Shown here: piece after piece, positions 27,070 through 35,488 of the stretch | Layout of the letters: each line of letters starts with the position of its first letter | Position numbering within the stretch: position 1 is the stretch's first letter | Source: VGBO01 sp964453335 | GTDB taxonomy: Bacteria; Actinomycetota; Acidimicrobiia; Acidimicrobiales; CAIXPF01 | Assembly: GCA_964453335.1 (NCBI GenBank) | Contig: CAYVOK010000006.1 | Span: forward strand, 62,001-126,000 | Length of the DNA: 64,000 nt | Direction: 5' to 3' | Notes under the pieces: model-generated | Told to the model about the DNA's origin: nothing | The model's database searches: none | What the model saw: the letters and a program-made list of their open reading frames with translations, nothing else | Made by a program: the position numbers and the translations under genes

Positions 27070-28052
27070 AGTGCCGGGTTTGCCGCGGGCCTGCGGTCAT
27101 CGACGTGCCGCGGCACAACGCGAACTTCTGCGCGGAGCACTTCCTACGGCTCTGCCGGGACCAGACGCGCAAGGCGATCGAGCAGTTCGCCATGATCGCG
27201 CCGGGGGAGCGGGTGCTCGTCGCGGTGTCCGGTGGCAAGGACTCGCTCGCGCTCTGGCAGTTGCTGCACGAGCTCGGTCACGAGGCCGATGGTCTCTACA
27301 TCGGTCTCGGAATCGGGTCCGGTCCCAAGGGACGGCCGTCGGGGGACGTCGGCTACTCCGACGTCTCGGGTGCGCACGTGCGCACCTTCGCAGCGGAGCG
27401 CGGCTACCGACTGATCGAGATCGACGTCCGTGAGGAGCACGGTTTCGACATCCCGACCGCGGCTGCGGTGACCCGCCGTGTGCCGTGCTCGTCGTGTGGT
27501 CTGACGAAGCGACACCTGTTCGACCGCGCGGCCCTCGAGGGCGGCTACGACGTCGTCGCCACCGGGCACAACCTCGACGACGAGGCGGCGGTGCTCTTCG
27601 GCAACGTCCTGCACTGGGACACCGACTATCTCGCTCGTCAGGCCCCCGTGCTGCCCGCAGGCAACGGCTTCCCTCGCAAGGTGAAGCCGCTCGTCCGACT
27701 GGCGGAACGTGAGACGGCCGCGTACTGCGTGCTCGCCGGGATCGACTACCAGGTCGAGGAGTGCCCGCTCGCCGCAGGCAACCGACACCTCGGCTACAAG
27801 GACCTGCTCGAGCAGGCCGAGCGACGTTCGCCCGGGACGAAGCACGCGTTCTACTTTGGGTTCCTCGACCGTGCGGCCGAACTCCTCCGGGCCGGCGCTG
27901 CGGTGCGGGCCGAGGATCTCGGCCGCTGTACGTCCTGCGGGGCGCCGACGGCAGAGGGGACGTGTGCCTTCTGTCGGCTGCAGAGCAGGGTCGGTGCGGC
28001 CACGCCGGCCGGACCGGTCGAGGTCCCCACCCCGGTGGTGGTGCGACGATGA
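27066..28052 (+). CDS. tRNA-5-methyluridine(54) 2-sulfurtransferase, TtuA-like
   Basis: 328 residues. All TtuA landmarks: N-terminal zinc site C3, C6, C22, H25; PP-loop SGGKDS (55-60); iron-sulfur ligands C141, C144 and C233, with the same spacing as the three ligands of Thermus TtuA; GHNLDDEA at 167; and a C-terminal zinc ribbon C288, C291, C300, C303. The family adenylates and thiolates position 2 of T54 (or U34 in CTU1 relatives). The sulfur-carrier gene upstream and m1A58 methyltransferase downstream favour T54. Confidence 0.85.
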   Translation: MKCRVCRGPAVIDVPRHNANFCAEHFLRLCRDQTRKAIEQFAMIAPGERVLVAVSGGKDSLALWQLLHELGHEADGLYIGLGIGSGPKGRPSGDVGYSDVSGAHVRTFAAERGYRLIEIDVREEHGFDIPTAAAVTRRVPCSSCGLTKRHLFDRAALEGGYDVVATGHNLDDEAAVLFGNVLHWDTDYLARQAPVLPAGNGFPRKVKPLVRLAERETAAYCVLAGIDYQVEECPLAAGNRHLGYKDLLEQAERRSPGTKHAFYFGFLDRAAELLRAGAAVRAEDLGRCTSCGAPTAEGTCAFCRLQSRVGAATPAGPVEVPTPVVVRR

Positions 28053-28822
28053 GACGCGGACCGTTGGTCTTGGGCGACAAGGTGCTGCTCACCGACCACA
28101 AGGCCCGGCGCTACCTGGTGACGCTCGCCGAAGGGGGCGAGTTCCACTGCCACACCGGGATCATCCCGCACGCCGAGCTCGTCGGCCTCGCCGAGGGAGC
28201 TCAGGTGCGGTCCAGTCGTGGCGGTCTGTTCCGGGTGCTCAGGCCGACCCTTTCGGACTTCGTGCTCGAGATGCCCCGTGGTGCACAGGTCATCTACCCG
28301 AAGGACCTCGGGCCGATCCTGATGCTCGCCGACATCTTTCCCGGTGCCCGGGTCCTCGAGTCCGGCATCGGGTCCGGGGCCCTGTCGATGGCGCTCCTTC
28401 GGGCGGGTGCCGACGTCGTCGGGTACGAGGTCCGCGCGGACTTCGCGTCGCGTGCCCGCAAGAACGTCGCCGCGTACCTCGGTGAGGAGGTCCTCGACCG
28501 CTACCGCGTCGAGCTCCGTGACTGCTACGAGGGCATCGACGAGGTCGAACTCGACCGGGTGGTCCTCGATCTCCCGGAACCGTGGCAGGTCGTGCCGCAC
28601 GCCGCCACCGCCCTCGTCCCCGGCGGGATCATCCTCGCCTACACCCCGACGATCAACCAGGCGGCCAAGTTCCGCGAGGTGCTCGGTGGCCACGGTTTTG
28701 GCGTGGCCAAGACCGTCGAGATCCTCCAGCGCGGCTGGCACATCGAGGGGCTCTCGGTGCGCCCGGACCATCGGATGGTCGCGCACACCGGGTTCCTCTC
28801 CCTGGCCCGTCGGATCGGCTGA
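28049..28822 (+). CDS. trmI: tRNA (adenine(58)-N(1))-methyltransferase TrmI
   Basis: 257 residues. N-terminal beta domain, then the SAM-binding motif RVLESGIGSGALSMALL, VVGYEVRADFA, and the catalytic-domain motif VVLDLPEPWQVV. It makes m1A58 in the T-loop of tRNA. ATGA overlap with the TtuA-like gene. In mycobacteria the homologue also lies a few genes from mpa, so this neighbourhood is old. Confidence 0.93.
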   Translation: MRRGPLVLGDKVLLTDHKARRYLVTLAEGGEFHCHTGIIPHAELVGLAEGAQVRSSRGGLFRVLRPTLSDFVLEMPRGAQVIYPKDLGPILMLADIFPGARVLESGIGSGALSMALLRAGADVVGYEVRADFASRARKNVAAYLGEEVLDRYRVELRDCYEGIDEVELDRVVLDLPEPWQVVPHAATALVPGGIILAYTPTINQAAKFREVLGGHGFGVAKTVEILQRGWHIEGLSVRPDHRMVAHTGFLSLARRIG

Positions 28823-28849
28823 GGACCCCACGACGGGGACCGTGGCAGC

Positions 28850-30100
28850 ATGGGGACGGTGTCCACCTTCGACGTCGCCGTCCTGATCGCCCTCGTCGGC
28901 GCGGCCTTCGGCGGGTTCCGGGCAGGGTTCTGCCGTCGGGTACTCGGCGGGGTCGGGCTCGCGGCCGGGGTGGTCGTCGGAGCGCAGCTGGCCCCGTTCG
29001 CGGCCGCAGCGGTCAGCCAGGGAGGTCGCGGCGCGCTCGCCGCGGCTGCAGCGGCGAGCGTCGTGGGTGCGCTGGCCGTCGGTCGTGCGCTCGGATCGTT
29101 CCTCGGGTCGTCCGTCCGCCGGTCCTTCCGCCCTGGTGTCGGACGTTCGCTCGACGGCGCGCTCGGTGCGATCCTCGGCGCGGCGGTGGTGGTGGTGGGC
29201 GCATGGTTCGCAGCCCCGTTGCTGCGTGCCGGCGGCCCCTACGCCGCCGATCTCGTCGACGGGTCACGTCTCGTCTCGTTCTTCGAGGAGGCGACGCCCG
29301 CACCACCCGACCCGCTCGACCTCGTCCGCTCGATCGGCGGCGAGGAACGATGGTCGGGGCTGCTCGAGGAGCTCGAGGACCGCGGCGACCCGGTGCCCCC
29401 GGAGGCGGTGACGATCCGCGCCGAGATCGTCGACGTCGCGCTCGCGGCGACCCTGCAGGTGGAACGCGCCGCATGCCACCGGGTGCAGGAGGGGACGGGC
29501 TTCGCGATCGAACGGATCGACGGCCAGCAGCTCGTCCTCACGAACGCGCACGTCGTGGCCGGGGTGACCACGGGACGTGCGCCGCTCACGGTGCGTTCCG
29601 CGGCGATGGACATCGAGGTCGAGGCCCGAGTGGTGCTGTTCGACCCGGTGCGCGACATCGCCGTCCTCGCATTCGCCGAGGCCGGAATCCCGACGCTCAC
29701 GCTGGCGCCGGGGCCGACCGAGGTCGGCACGGTCGGTCAGCTCTACGGGCACCCGGGTGGCAGCCGCGTGCCGGTGGTCCGGCCGTTCCGTGTCGACGAC
29801 GTCGTCGACGAACTGCTGCCCGACATCTACGGCGAACCGCTCGATCGGCCCGTGGGGAGACCCGTCGTGGTTGCGGCGGCCTCCATCGAACGCGGTGACT
29901 CCGGCAGCCCGCTCGTGACCGACGGCGGTGTCGTCGGGATGGCGTTCGCCCTGACCGTGCCGGAGGACACCGAGGTCGCCGGCGTCGCCCTCGCCGTCCC
30001 GCGCGACGATCTCGTCGCCGCACTCGGTCGGGCACGAGCCGACGTCCGGCGCGATCCTGCGGCGAGCGTGCCGACCGGTGCCTGTGTGGTCGGGCCGTGA
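28850..30100 (+). CDS. marP: membrane-anchored trypsin-like serine protease, MarP-like
   Basis: 416 residues. CvpA-like membrane domain with four hydrophobic helices (about residues 5-135), then a chymotrypsin-fold protease domain: His in TNAHVV, Asp in DPVRDIAVLAF, Ser in ERGDSGSPLV. This is the architecture of Mtb MarP (Rv3671c), a periplasmic protease for acid and oxidative stress. A GACCGT element 6 nt before the ATG is only a weak -10 match. Its stop overlaps glpD (GTGA). Confidence 0.88.
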   Translation: MGTVSTFDVAVLIALVGAAFGGFRAGFCRRVLGGVGLAAGVVVGAQLAPFAAAAVSQGGRGALAAAAAASVVGALAVGRALGSFLGSSVRRSFRPGVGRSLDGALGAILGAAVVVVGAWFAAPLLRAGGPYAADLVDGSRLVSFFEEATPAPPDPLDLVRSIGGEERWSGLLEELEDRGDPVPPEAVTIRAEIVDVALAATLQVERAACHRVQEGTGFAIERIDGQQLVLTNAHVVAGVTTGRAPLTVRSAAMDIEVEARVVLFDPVRDIAVLAFAEAGIPTLTLAPGPTEVGTVGQLYGHPGGSRVPVVRPFRVDDVVDELLPDIYGEPLDRPVGRPVVVAAASIERGDSGSPLVTDGGVVGMAFALTVPEDTEVAGVALAVPRDDLVAALGRARADVRRDPAASVPTGACVVGP

Positions 30101-31815
30101 GCGGACGGGCTGCGGACCTCGGACCGGCACGACGGGCCGACGACCTGCTGCGTGCTGCCTCGACGGTGGCCGACGTGCTCGTCGTCGGTGGCGGCGTGGT
30201 CGGCGCGGGGTGCGCACTCGACGCGGCGAGCCGTGGGCTGCGTGTGGTCCTCGTCGAGCAACGCGACCTCGCGTCGGGGACGTCCTCCCGCTCCTCGAAG
30301 CTGTTCCACGGCGGCCTGCGCTACCTCGAACAACGCGAGTTCCGCCTCGTCGCCGAGGCCCTCCACGAACGTGGTCTGATGCTGCAGCGGCTGTGCCCGC
30401 ACCTGGCGTCGCCGGTGAGCTTCGTCTATCCGCTCCGGCGTCGCGGTTGGGAGCGGCTGTACGTCGGCGCGGGTGTGGCGCTCTACGACCTCTTCGCGCG
30501 GCGTGGACCGAACCCGCTCCCGGGTCACCGCCATCTCGGCGGTCGCGCGCTGCGTCGTCTGGCCCCGGCACTGCGGCGCGACGCCGCCGTCGGCGGCATC
30601 CGCTACTGGGATGCACTCGTCGACGATGCACGGCACACCGTCGCCGTCGCGCGGACTGCGGCCACGCACGGGGCGGCGGTCCTGACGTCGGTGCAGGTGG
30701 TCGGGCTGCTGCGCGCCGGGGACCGGGTCACGGGCGTGCGGGTCCGGGACAGCGAGACGGGCGCGGAACATGAGCTCCGTGCCCGGCAGGTCGTCAACGC
30801 GACCGCCACCTGGACCGACGAGATCCAGGCGATGGCCGGTCGCGGCACCCTGCGGGTGCGGGCCTCGAAGGGCATCCACCTCGTCGTCCCCCGAGACCGG
30901 ATCCAGGCCGACACCGGGATGATTCTGCGCACCCCGTCGAGCGTGCTCTTCGTGATCCCGTGGCGGGAGCACTGGATCGTCGGCACCACCGACACCGCGT
31001 GGCACCTCGACCTCGCGCACCCCGCCGCCACGGCGGGCGACATCGACTATCTGCTCGGTCAGGTCAACGCCGTGCTCCGGTCACCCTTGCGGCACGAGGA
31101 CATCGAAGGGGTCTACGCCGGTCTCCGTCCCCTCCTCGAGGGGGAGTCGGAGGACACGTCTGCCCTGTCGCGAGAGCACGCGGTCCGCCAGACCGTGCCT
31201 GGGCTCGTCACCGTCGCCGGGGGCAAGTACACGACGTACCGGGTGATGGCGCGCGACGCCGTCGACGTGGTCGCACGGAACCTCGGCGGCGTCGCGCCGA
31301 GTTGTACCGAAGACGTCCCCCTCATCGGCGCCGAGGGGTTCACGGGCGTGTGGAACCGGCGGGCGCGTCTCGCCACCGAGGCCGGACTCCCGCTCACGAC
31401 CGTCGAGCACCTCCTGCGGCGCCACGGGTCGGACACGATCACGGTGCTCGCGCTCGCGGCTGAGCAGGCCGATCTCGCGGAACCGATCACGGGCGGTGCG
31501 CCGTACCTGCGGGCCGAGATCGTCCACGCGTGTCGTTCCGAGGGCGCACGTCACCTCGACGACGTGCTCGCCCGCCGGACGCGACTGTCAATCGAGACGT
31601 TCCACCGCGGGGTGGACTGTGCGGTCGAGGTGGCCGGGTTGATGGCCGGAGAGCTCGGCTGGTCGGTGGAGGAGACCAGGGCGGAGGTCGCCGCCTACGA
31701 GGAGCGCGTGCGCGCCGAACGTGCGAGCCAGCGGCAGTCCGACGACGCGGCGGCGGACGCCGTCCGGCTCGCTGCGCGGGAGCGACGATCGACCGTCGAC
31801 CTGTCGACGCTCTGA
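30097..31815 (+). CDS. glpD: glycerol-3-phosphate dehydrogenase, FAD-dependent
   Basis: 572 residues. FAD-binding DVLVVGGGVVGAGCALDAASRG, SSKLFHGGLRYLEQREFRLV, the conserved GGKYTTYRVMARDAVD near 370 and the GlpD C-terminal helical domain. Oxidises glycerol-3-phosphate to dihydroxyacetone phosphate at the membrane, reducing quinone. The window also holds two phosphodiesterases that can release glycerol-3-phosphate. GTG start overlaps the protease stop. Confidence 0.93.
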   Translation: MSGRAADLGPARRADDLLRAASTVADVLVVGGGVVGAGCALDAASRGLRVVLVEQRDLASGTSSRSSKLFHGGLRYLEQREFRLVAEALHERGLMLQRLCPHLASPVSFVYPLRRRGWERLYVGAGVALYDLFARRGPNPLPGHRHLGGRALRRLAPALRRDAAVGGIRYWDALVDDARHTVAVARTAATHGAAVLTSVQVVGLLRAGDRVTGVRVRDSETGAEHELRARQVVNATATWTDEIQAMAGRGTLRVRASKGIHLVVPRDRIQADTGMILRTPSSVLFVIPWREHWIVGTTDTAWHLDLAHPAATAGDIDYLLGQVNAVLRSPLRHEDIEGVYAGLRPLLEGESEDTSALSREHAVRQTVPGLVTVAGGKYTTYRVMARDAVDVVARNLGGVAPSCTEDVPLIGAEGFTGVWNRRARLATEAGLPLTTVEHLLRRHGSDTITVLALAAEQADLAEPITGGAPYLRAEIVHACRSEGARHLDDVLARRTRLSIETFHRGVDCAVEVAGLMAGELGWSVEETRAEVAAYEERVRAERASQRQSDDAAADAVRLAARERRSTVDLSTL

Positions 31816-31853
31816 CCCCTCGCTGCGCCGTTCGGTAGCCGGGGCGGTCGGTG

Positions 31854-31859
31854 TAGGGT
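31854..31859 (+). promoter_or_regulatory. -10 box TAGGGT upstream of proteasome ATPase
   Basis: TAGGGT between glpD and the ATPase gene. It predicts a transcript start near 31866 and a leader carrying GGAGG at 31893-31897, 10 nt before an ATC codon in frame. Confidence 0.5.
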
Positions 31860-31955
31860 CCGGGACACGTCCGGGGTCGAGCCCGGTGAGCGGGAGGACC
31901 GATCGCCATCACGTCCGAGCAGGAGCGGAGCGGGACGCCGGGTGAGCCCGAGCTC

Positions 31956-33848
31956 GTGGAGCTGCGGGCGCAGGCGGAGGCGATGGAAGCGGAGATCGTC
32001 GCGTTGCGGCGACGGCTGCAGGACGCACCCCGGCGGGTGCGCACACTCGAGGAGCGGCTCCTCGACACGAAGGGCCAGCTCGCCCAGGCGGTCTCCCAGA
32101 ACGAGAAGCTGAGCTACACGCTGCGCGAGGCGCGTGAGCAGATCGCGGCGCTGCGTGACGAGGTCGAGAAGCTCACCCGGCCGCCGGCTGCGTACGGCAC
32201 GTACCTCGGGCGCAACCACGAGGACGAGACGGTCGACGTCTTCTCCGGTGGGCGCAAGATGCGCGTCGCGGTCCACCCCGAGATCGACCTCGACAAGATC
32301 GACCGTGGCGCCGAGGTTGTCCTCAACGAGTCCTTCAACGTCGTGCTCGCCCGCGAGGCCGAGCGCAGCGGCGAGGTCGTGACCATCAAGGAGGTGCTCG
32401 AGGACGGACGACGGGCGCTGATCGTCGGCCGGGCCGACGAGGAGCGCGTCGCCGAGTGCAGCGACGTGCTCCGGTTCGAGCGGTTGCGGGCGGGCGATTC
32501 GGTCCTCATGGACCCTCGTTCCGGTCTGCTCCTCGAGAAGCTGCCCCGTCCCGAGGTGGAGGATCTCGTCCTCGAAGAGGTCCCCGACGTCTCCTATGAA
32601 GACGTCGGCGGGCTCGACGATCAGATCGAGCAGATCACCGACGCGGTGGAGCTGCCCTTCGTCCACCGTGACCTCTTCGCCGAGTACAAGCTCCCCGCCC
32701 CCAAGGGCATCCTCCTCTACGGCCCGCCGGGCTGCGGCAAGACCCTCATCGCGAAGGCGGTCGCAAACAGCCTCGCCAAGAAGGTCGCCGAGGTGTCGGG
32801 CGACGACAAGGCCCGGAGTTACTTCCTCAACATCAAGGGTCCGGAGCTGCTCAACAAGTACGTGGGCGAGACGGAGCGCCAGATCCGCCTGGTGTTCCAG
32901 CGGGCGCGCGAGAAGTCCGAGGAGGGCTGGCCCGTCATCGTCTTCTTCGACGAGATGGAGTCGCTGTTCCGAACCCGCGGAAGTGGCATCAGCTCCGACA
33001 TCGAGTCGACGATCGTGCCGCAGCTCCTGGCGGAGATCGACGGCGTCGAGACGTTGAAGAACGTCATCGTGATCGGCGCGTCGAACCGCGAGGACCTCAT
33101 CGACCCGGCGATCCTGCGTCCCGGTCGCCTCGACGTGAAGATCAAGATCGAGCGACCCGACGAGAAGGCCGCAGCGCAGATCTTCGCCCGCTACCTCACC
33201 GACGAGCTCCCCCTCGACGAGGAGGCGATCCGGACCTTCGGCGACGGTGACCGTGCCGCTGCGCTGGCCGGCCTCATCGAACGCACCGTCGAGGAGATGT
33301 ACCGCACCGACGAGGCGAACCAGTTCCTCGAGGTCACCTACCAGAACGGTGATCGGGAGATCATGTTCTTCAAGGACTTCTCGTCGGGGGCGATGATCGA
33401 GAACATCGTCCGTCGGGCGAAGAAGCTCGCCATCAAGCGCCGGATCGGCGGTGGGCACGGCGGTATAGGACTCGACGACCTCGTGCAGGCGATCCAGCAG
33501 GAGTACAAGGAACACGAGGACCTGCCCAACACGACGAACCCGGACGACTGGGCGAGCGGATCGTGTACGTGCGCACGCTCGTCTCCTCGAACCGCAAGCA
33601 GGCCGAACCGGCACAGGGCGGCCGGGCGATCGAACGGGTCGCGACGGGTCAGTACCTGTGACCCGGGCCGCCGGTCGACGCGACGTGTCCGGTTAGGGTT
33701 CGGCCATGGCGCTGCGGAAGATCCTCGGGCTCGAGACCGAGTTCGGCATCCTGCACCGGGGGCGTGGGGACACGAACCCGATCGCAGCGTCGTCCAAGCT
33801 GATCAACGCCTACGTGTCCACCGTCGGCCAGGTCGGCTCGGCCGGTAG
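31956..33848 (+). CDS. arc: proteasome-associated AAA+ ATPase ARC/Mpa with frameshifted C-terminus
   Basis: From the GTG: coiled coil (1-75), two OB folds (about 80-205), AAA+ domain with Walker A GPPGCGKT (256-263), Walker B IVFFDEMES (about 328-336) and sensor SNRED. It unfolds pupylated proteins into the 20S core. The normal end ([21 protein letters not shown]...GQYL) is broken after DDW: the frame runs on for 98 unrelated residues into dop. The expected tail is in the -1 frame. An ATC at 31908, with GGAGG upstream, would add 16 residues (MTSEQERSGTPGEP...) resembling the Mpa N-terminus. Confidence 0.88.
   Translation: MELRAQAEAMEAEIVALRRRLQDAPRRVRTLEERLLDTKGQLAQAVSQNEKLSYTLREAREQIAALRDEVEKLTRPPAAYGTYLGRNHEDETVDVFSGGRKMRVAVHPEIDLDKIDRGAEVVLNESFNVVLAREAERSGEVVTIKEVLEDGRRALIVGRADEERVAECSDVLRFERLRAGDSVLMDPRSGLLLEKLPRPEVEDLVLEEVPDVSYEDVGGLDDQIEQITDAVELPFVHRDLFAEYKLPAPKGILLYGPPGCGKTLIAKAVANSLAKKVAEVSGDDKARSYFLNIKGPELLNKYVGETERQIRLVFQRAREKSEEGWPVIVFFDEMESLFRTRGSGISSDIESTIVPQLLAEIDGVETLKNVIVIGASNREDLIDPAILRPGRLDVKIKIERPDEKAAAQIFARYLTDELPLDEEAIRTFGDGDRAAALAGLIERTVEEMYRTDEANQFLEVTYQNGDREIMFFKDFSSGAMIENIVRRAKKLAIKRRIGGGHGGIGLDDLVQAIQQEYKEHEDLPNTTNPDDWASGSCTCARSSPRTASRPNRHRAAGRSNGSRRVSTCDPGRRSTRRVRLGFGHGAAEDPRARDRVRHPAPGAWGHEPDRSVVQADQRLRVHRRPGRLGR
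33551..33661 (+). pseudogene. out-of-frame C-terminal segment of ARC/Mpa ending in GQYL
   Basis: Read in the -1 frame this gives [19 protein letters not shown]...RVATGQYL and a TGA. These are the homologous last residues of Mpa, whose QYL end docks into the proteasome alpha ring. Compared with the family, seven residues (ARISGKK) plus one nucleotide are missing at the junction, i.e. 22 nt. Confidence 0.85.
33694..33699 (+). promoter_or_regulatory. -10 box TAGGGT, leaderless promoter of dop
   Basis: TAGGGT, 6-nt spacer TCGGCC, ATG. Separates dop transcription from the ATPase. Confidence 0.6.
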
Positions 33849-35223
33849 CCCGGTCACGGTCCGGGTCGGCTGGGACTTCGTCGACGAGACCCCGTCGCTC
33901 GACGCCCGGGGGAACCTCGTACACGGCAGTTACGCCCCCGAGGTCGAGACCCACCTCGTGAACGCCGTCCTGACGAACGGTGCCCGCTACTACGTCGACC
34001 ACGCGCATCCCGAGCTGTCCGCCCCCGAGTGCGCCGACGCACTCGACGTCGTCCTGTACGACCGTGCCGCCGAGCTGATCCTGCAGGACTCGATGGCGGC
34101 CGTGAACGCGACCCTCCCGGAAGGGGAGGAGATCGTCGTCTACAAGAACAACTCCGATCGCAAGGGCAACTCCTACGGCACGCACGAGAACTACCTGATG
34201 GACCGGACGGTCCCGTTCTCGAGCATCGTCGCCCACGTGACCCCGCACTTCATCACCAGGCAGCTCTACACCGGGGCGGGGAAGGTCGGTTCCGAGGCGG
34301 TCGGTGTGCGCTCGAGCGACGTGCCGTTCCAGATCACCCAGCGGGCGGATTTCTTCGAGGAGGAGGTCGGCCTCGAGACCACGCTCAAGCGGCCGATCGT
34401 GAACACCCGCGACGAACCGCACGCCGACGCGAAGAAGTACCGCCGGCTCCACGTGATCGTCGGTGACGCGAACCTCGCCCAGGTCGCGACGTTCCTGAAG
34501 GTGGGCACGACGGCGATCGTGCTCTGCATGATCGAGGACGATGCGCTCGGCGCGCCGCGGAACTTCGCCGACCCGGTGCGGACGCTGCGCGAGGTCTCCT
34601 ACGACCTGACGCTCCGCAAGCCGCACCTCCTCGACGACGGCACGACGATCACGGCGCTCGAGCACCAGTGGGAGCTGTTCCGTCATGCCTCGGCGTACGC
34701 GGAACGGGTCGACCTCGTCGAGCTCGTGGGGTCGTCCGCCCCGCTCGTGCTGCGCCGGTGGGAGGAGATCCTCACCGGACTCGAGTCCGATCCGTTCGGC
34801 CTCGCCGGCCAGCTCGACTGGGTGGCGAAGCTGCGCCTGTTCGAGGCCTACCGGGAGCGGAACGACCTCGCATGGGACGACGCCCGCCTCGCGGCGATGG
34901 ACCTGCAGTACCACGACATCCGGCCGGGGCGATCCCTCGCCGCGAAGGTCGGGCTCGAGGCGCTCGTGGACGACGACGCAGCTCGGGTCGCGACCACCGA
35001 GCCCCCGGCGGACACCCGGGCGTATTTCCGTGGCCGCTGCCTCCAGCGGTGGGCGGACCGGATCATCGCGGCGAACTGGGACTCGATGGTCTTCGACGTC
35101 GGCGGCGACCCGCTGCGCCGGGTGCCGATGATGGAGCCGACCCGGGGCACGGCCGCCCACGTGGGTAGTCTCCTCGACGAGTGCGCGACCCCCGCCGAGC
35201 TCCTCGCCCGGCTGGGAACCTGA
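33706..35223 (+). CDS. dop: deamidase/depupylase of Pup
   Basis: 505 residues of the glutamine-synthetase-like Dop/PafA fold. GLETEFG (8-14) binds Mg-ATP, the catalytic Asp is D98 in YYVDHAHPE, and the Dop-specific insertion (about 40-80) that PafA lacks is present. RPIVNTRDEPHAD and LQYHDIRPGRSL are shared with PafA. Dop converts the C-terminal Gln of Pup to Glu and removes Pup from substrates. The ATG lies 45 nt after the displaced end of the ATPase. Confidence 0.96.
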   Translation: MALRKILGLETEFGILHRGRGDTNPIAASSKLINAYVSTVGQVGSAGSPVTVRVGWDFVDETPSLDARGNLVHGSYAPEVETHLVNAVLTNGARYYVDHAHPELSAPECADALDVVLYDRAAELILQDSMAAVNATLPEGEEIVVYKNNSDRKGNSYGTHENYLMDRTVPFSSIVAHVTPHFITRQLYTGAGKVGSEAVGVRSSDVPFQITQRADFFEEEVGLETTLKRPIVNTRDEPHADAKKYRRLHVIVGDANLAQVATFLKVGTTAIVLCMIEDDALGAPRNFADPVRTLREVSYDLTLRKPHLLDDGTTITALEHQWELFRHASAYAERVDLVELVGSSAPLVLRRWEEILTGLESDPFGLAGQLDWVAKLRLFEAYRERNDLAWDDARLAAMDLQYHDIRPGRSLAAKVGLEALVDDDAARVATTEPPADTRAYFRGRCLQRWADRIIAANWDSMVFDVGGDPLRRVPMMEPTRGTAAHVGSLLDECATPAELLARLGT

Positions 35224-35254
35224 CGGCACGAACAGCAGCGAAGGACGCATCGCC

Positions 35255-35449
35255 ATGGCGGAACGGACCCAGAAGCAGCGCACGGCACCGCAGCGGACCG
35301 AGGACGCGCCCGTCGAGACACCCGGGGTGTCGGAGTCGGGGGAGAAGCTCAAGGCCGAGCTCGACGACCTCCTCGACGAGATCGACGAAGTGCTCGAGAC
35401 CAACGCCGAGGAGTTCGTGAAGAGCTATGTCCAGAAGGGCGGCCAGTAG
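35255..35449 (+). CDS. pup: prokaryotic ubiquitin-like protein Pup
   Basis: 64 residues, disordered N-terminus and a coiled-coil-forming C-terminal half (EKLKAELDDLLDEIDEVLE, then FVKSYVQKGGQ). It ends in GGQ, the form that Dop must deamidate before PafA attaches it to lysines. A GAAGGA ribosome site precedes the ATG by 9 nt. The length matches known Pup proteins. Confidence 0.97.
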   Translation: MAERTQKQRTAPQRTEDAPVETPGVSESGEKLKAELDDLLDEIDEVLETNAEEFVKSYVQKGGQ

Positions 35450-35476
35450 GCCCTCGGACAGCGGTCTCTGCGGCGC

Positions 35477-35482
35477 TAGGTT
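35477..35482 (+). promoter_or_regulatory. -10 box TAGGTT, leaderless promoter of prcBA
   Basis: TAGGTT, 6-nt spacer CTCGCC, GTG of prcB. A CGGACA 17 nt upstream may be a weak -35. Confidence 0.55.
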
Positions 35483-35488
35483 CTCGCC

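Noticed and set aside
33540..33570. Programmed -1 frameshift in the proteasome ATPase
   Set aside because: No X-XXY-YYZ slippery heptamer or clear downstream pseudoknot at the junction, and seven conserved residues are also missing, which a frameshift alone would not explain.
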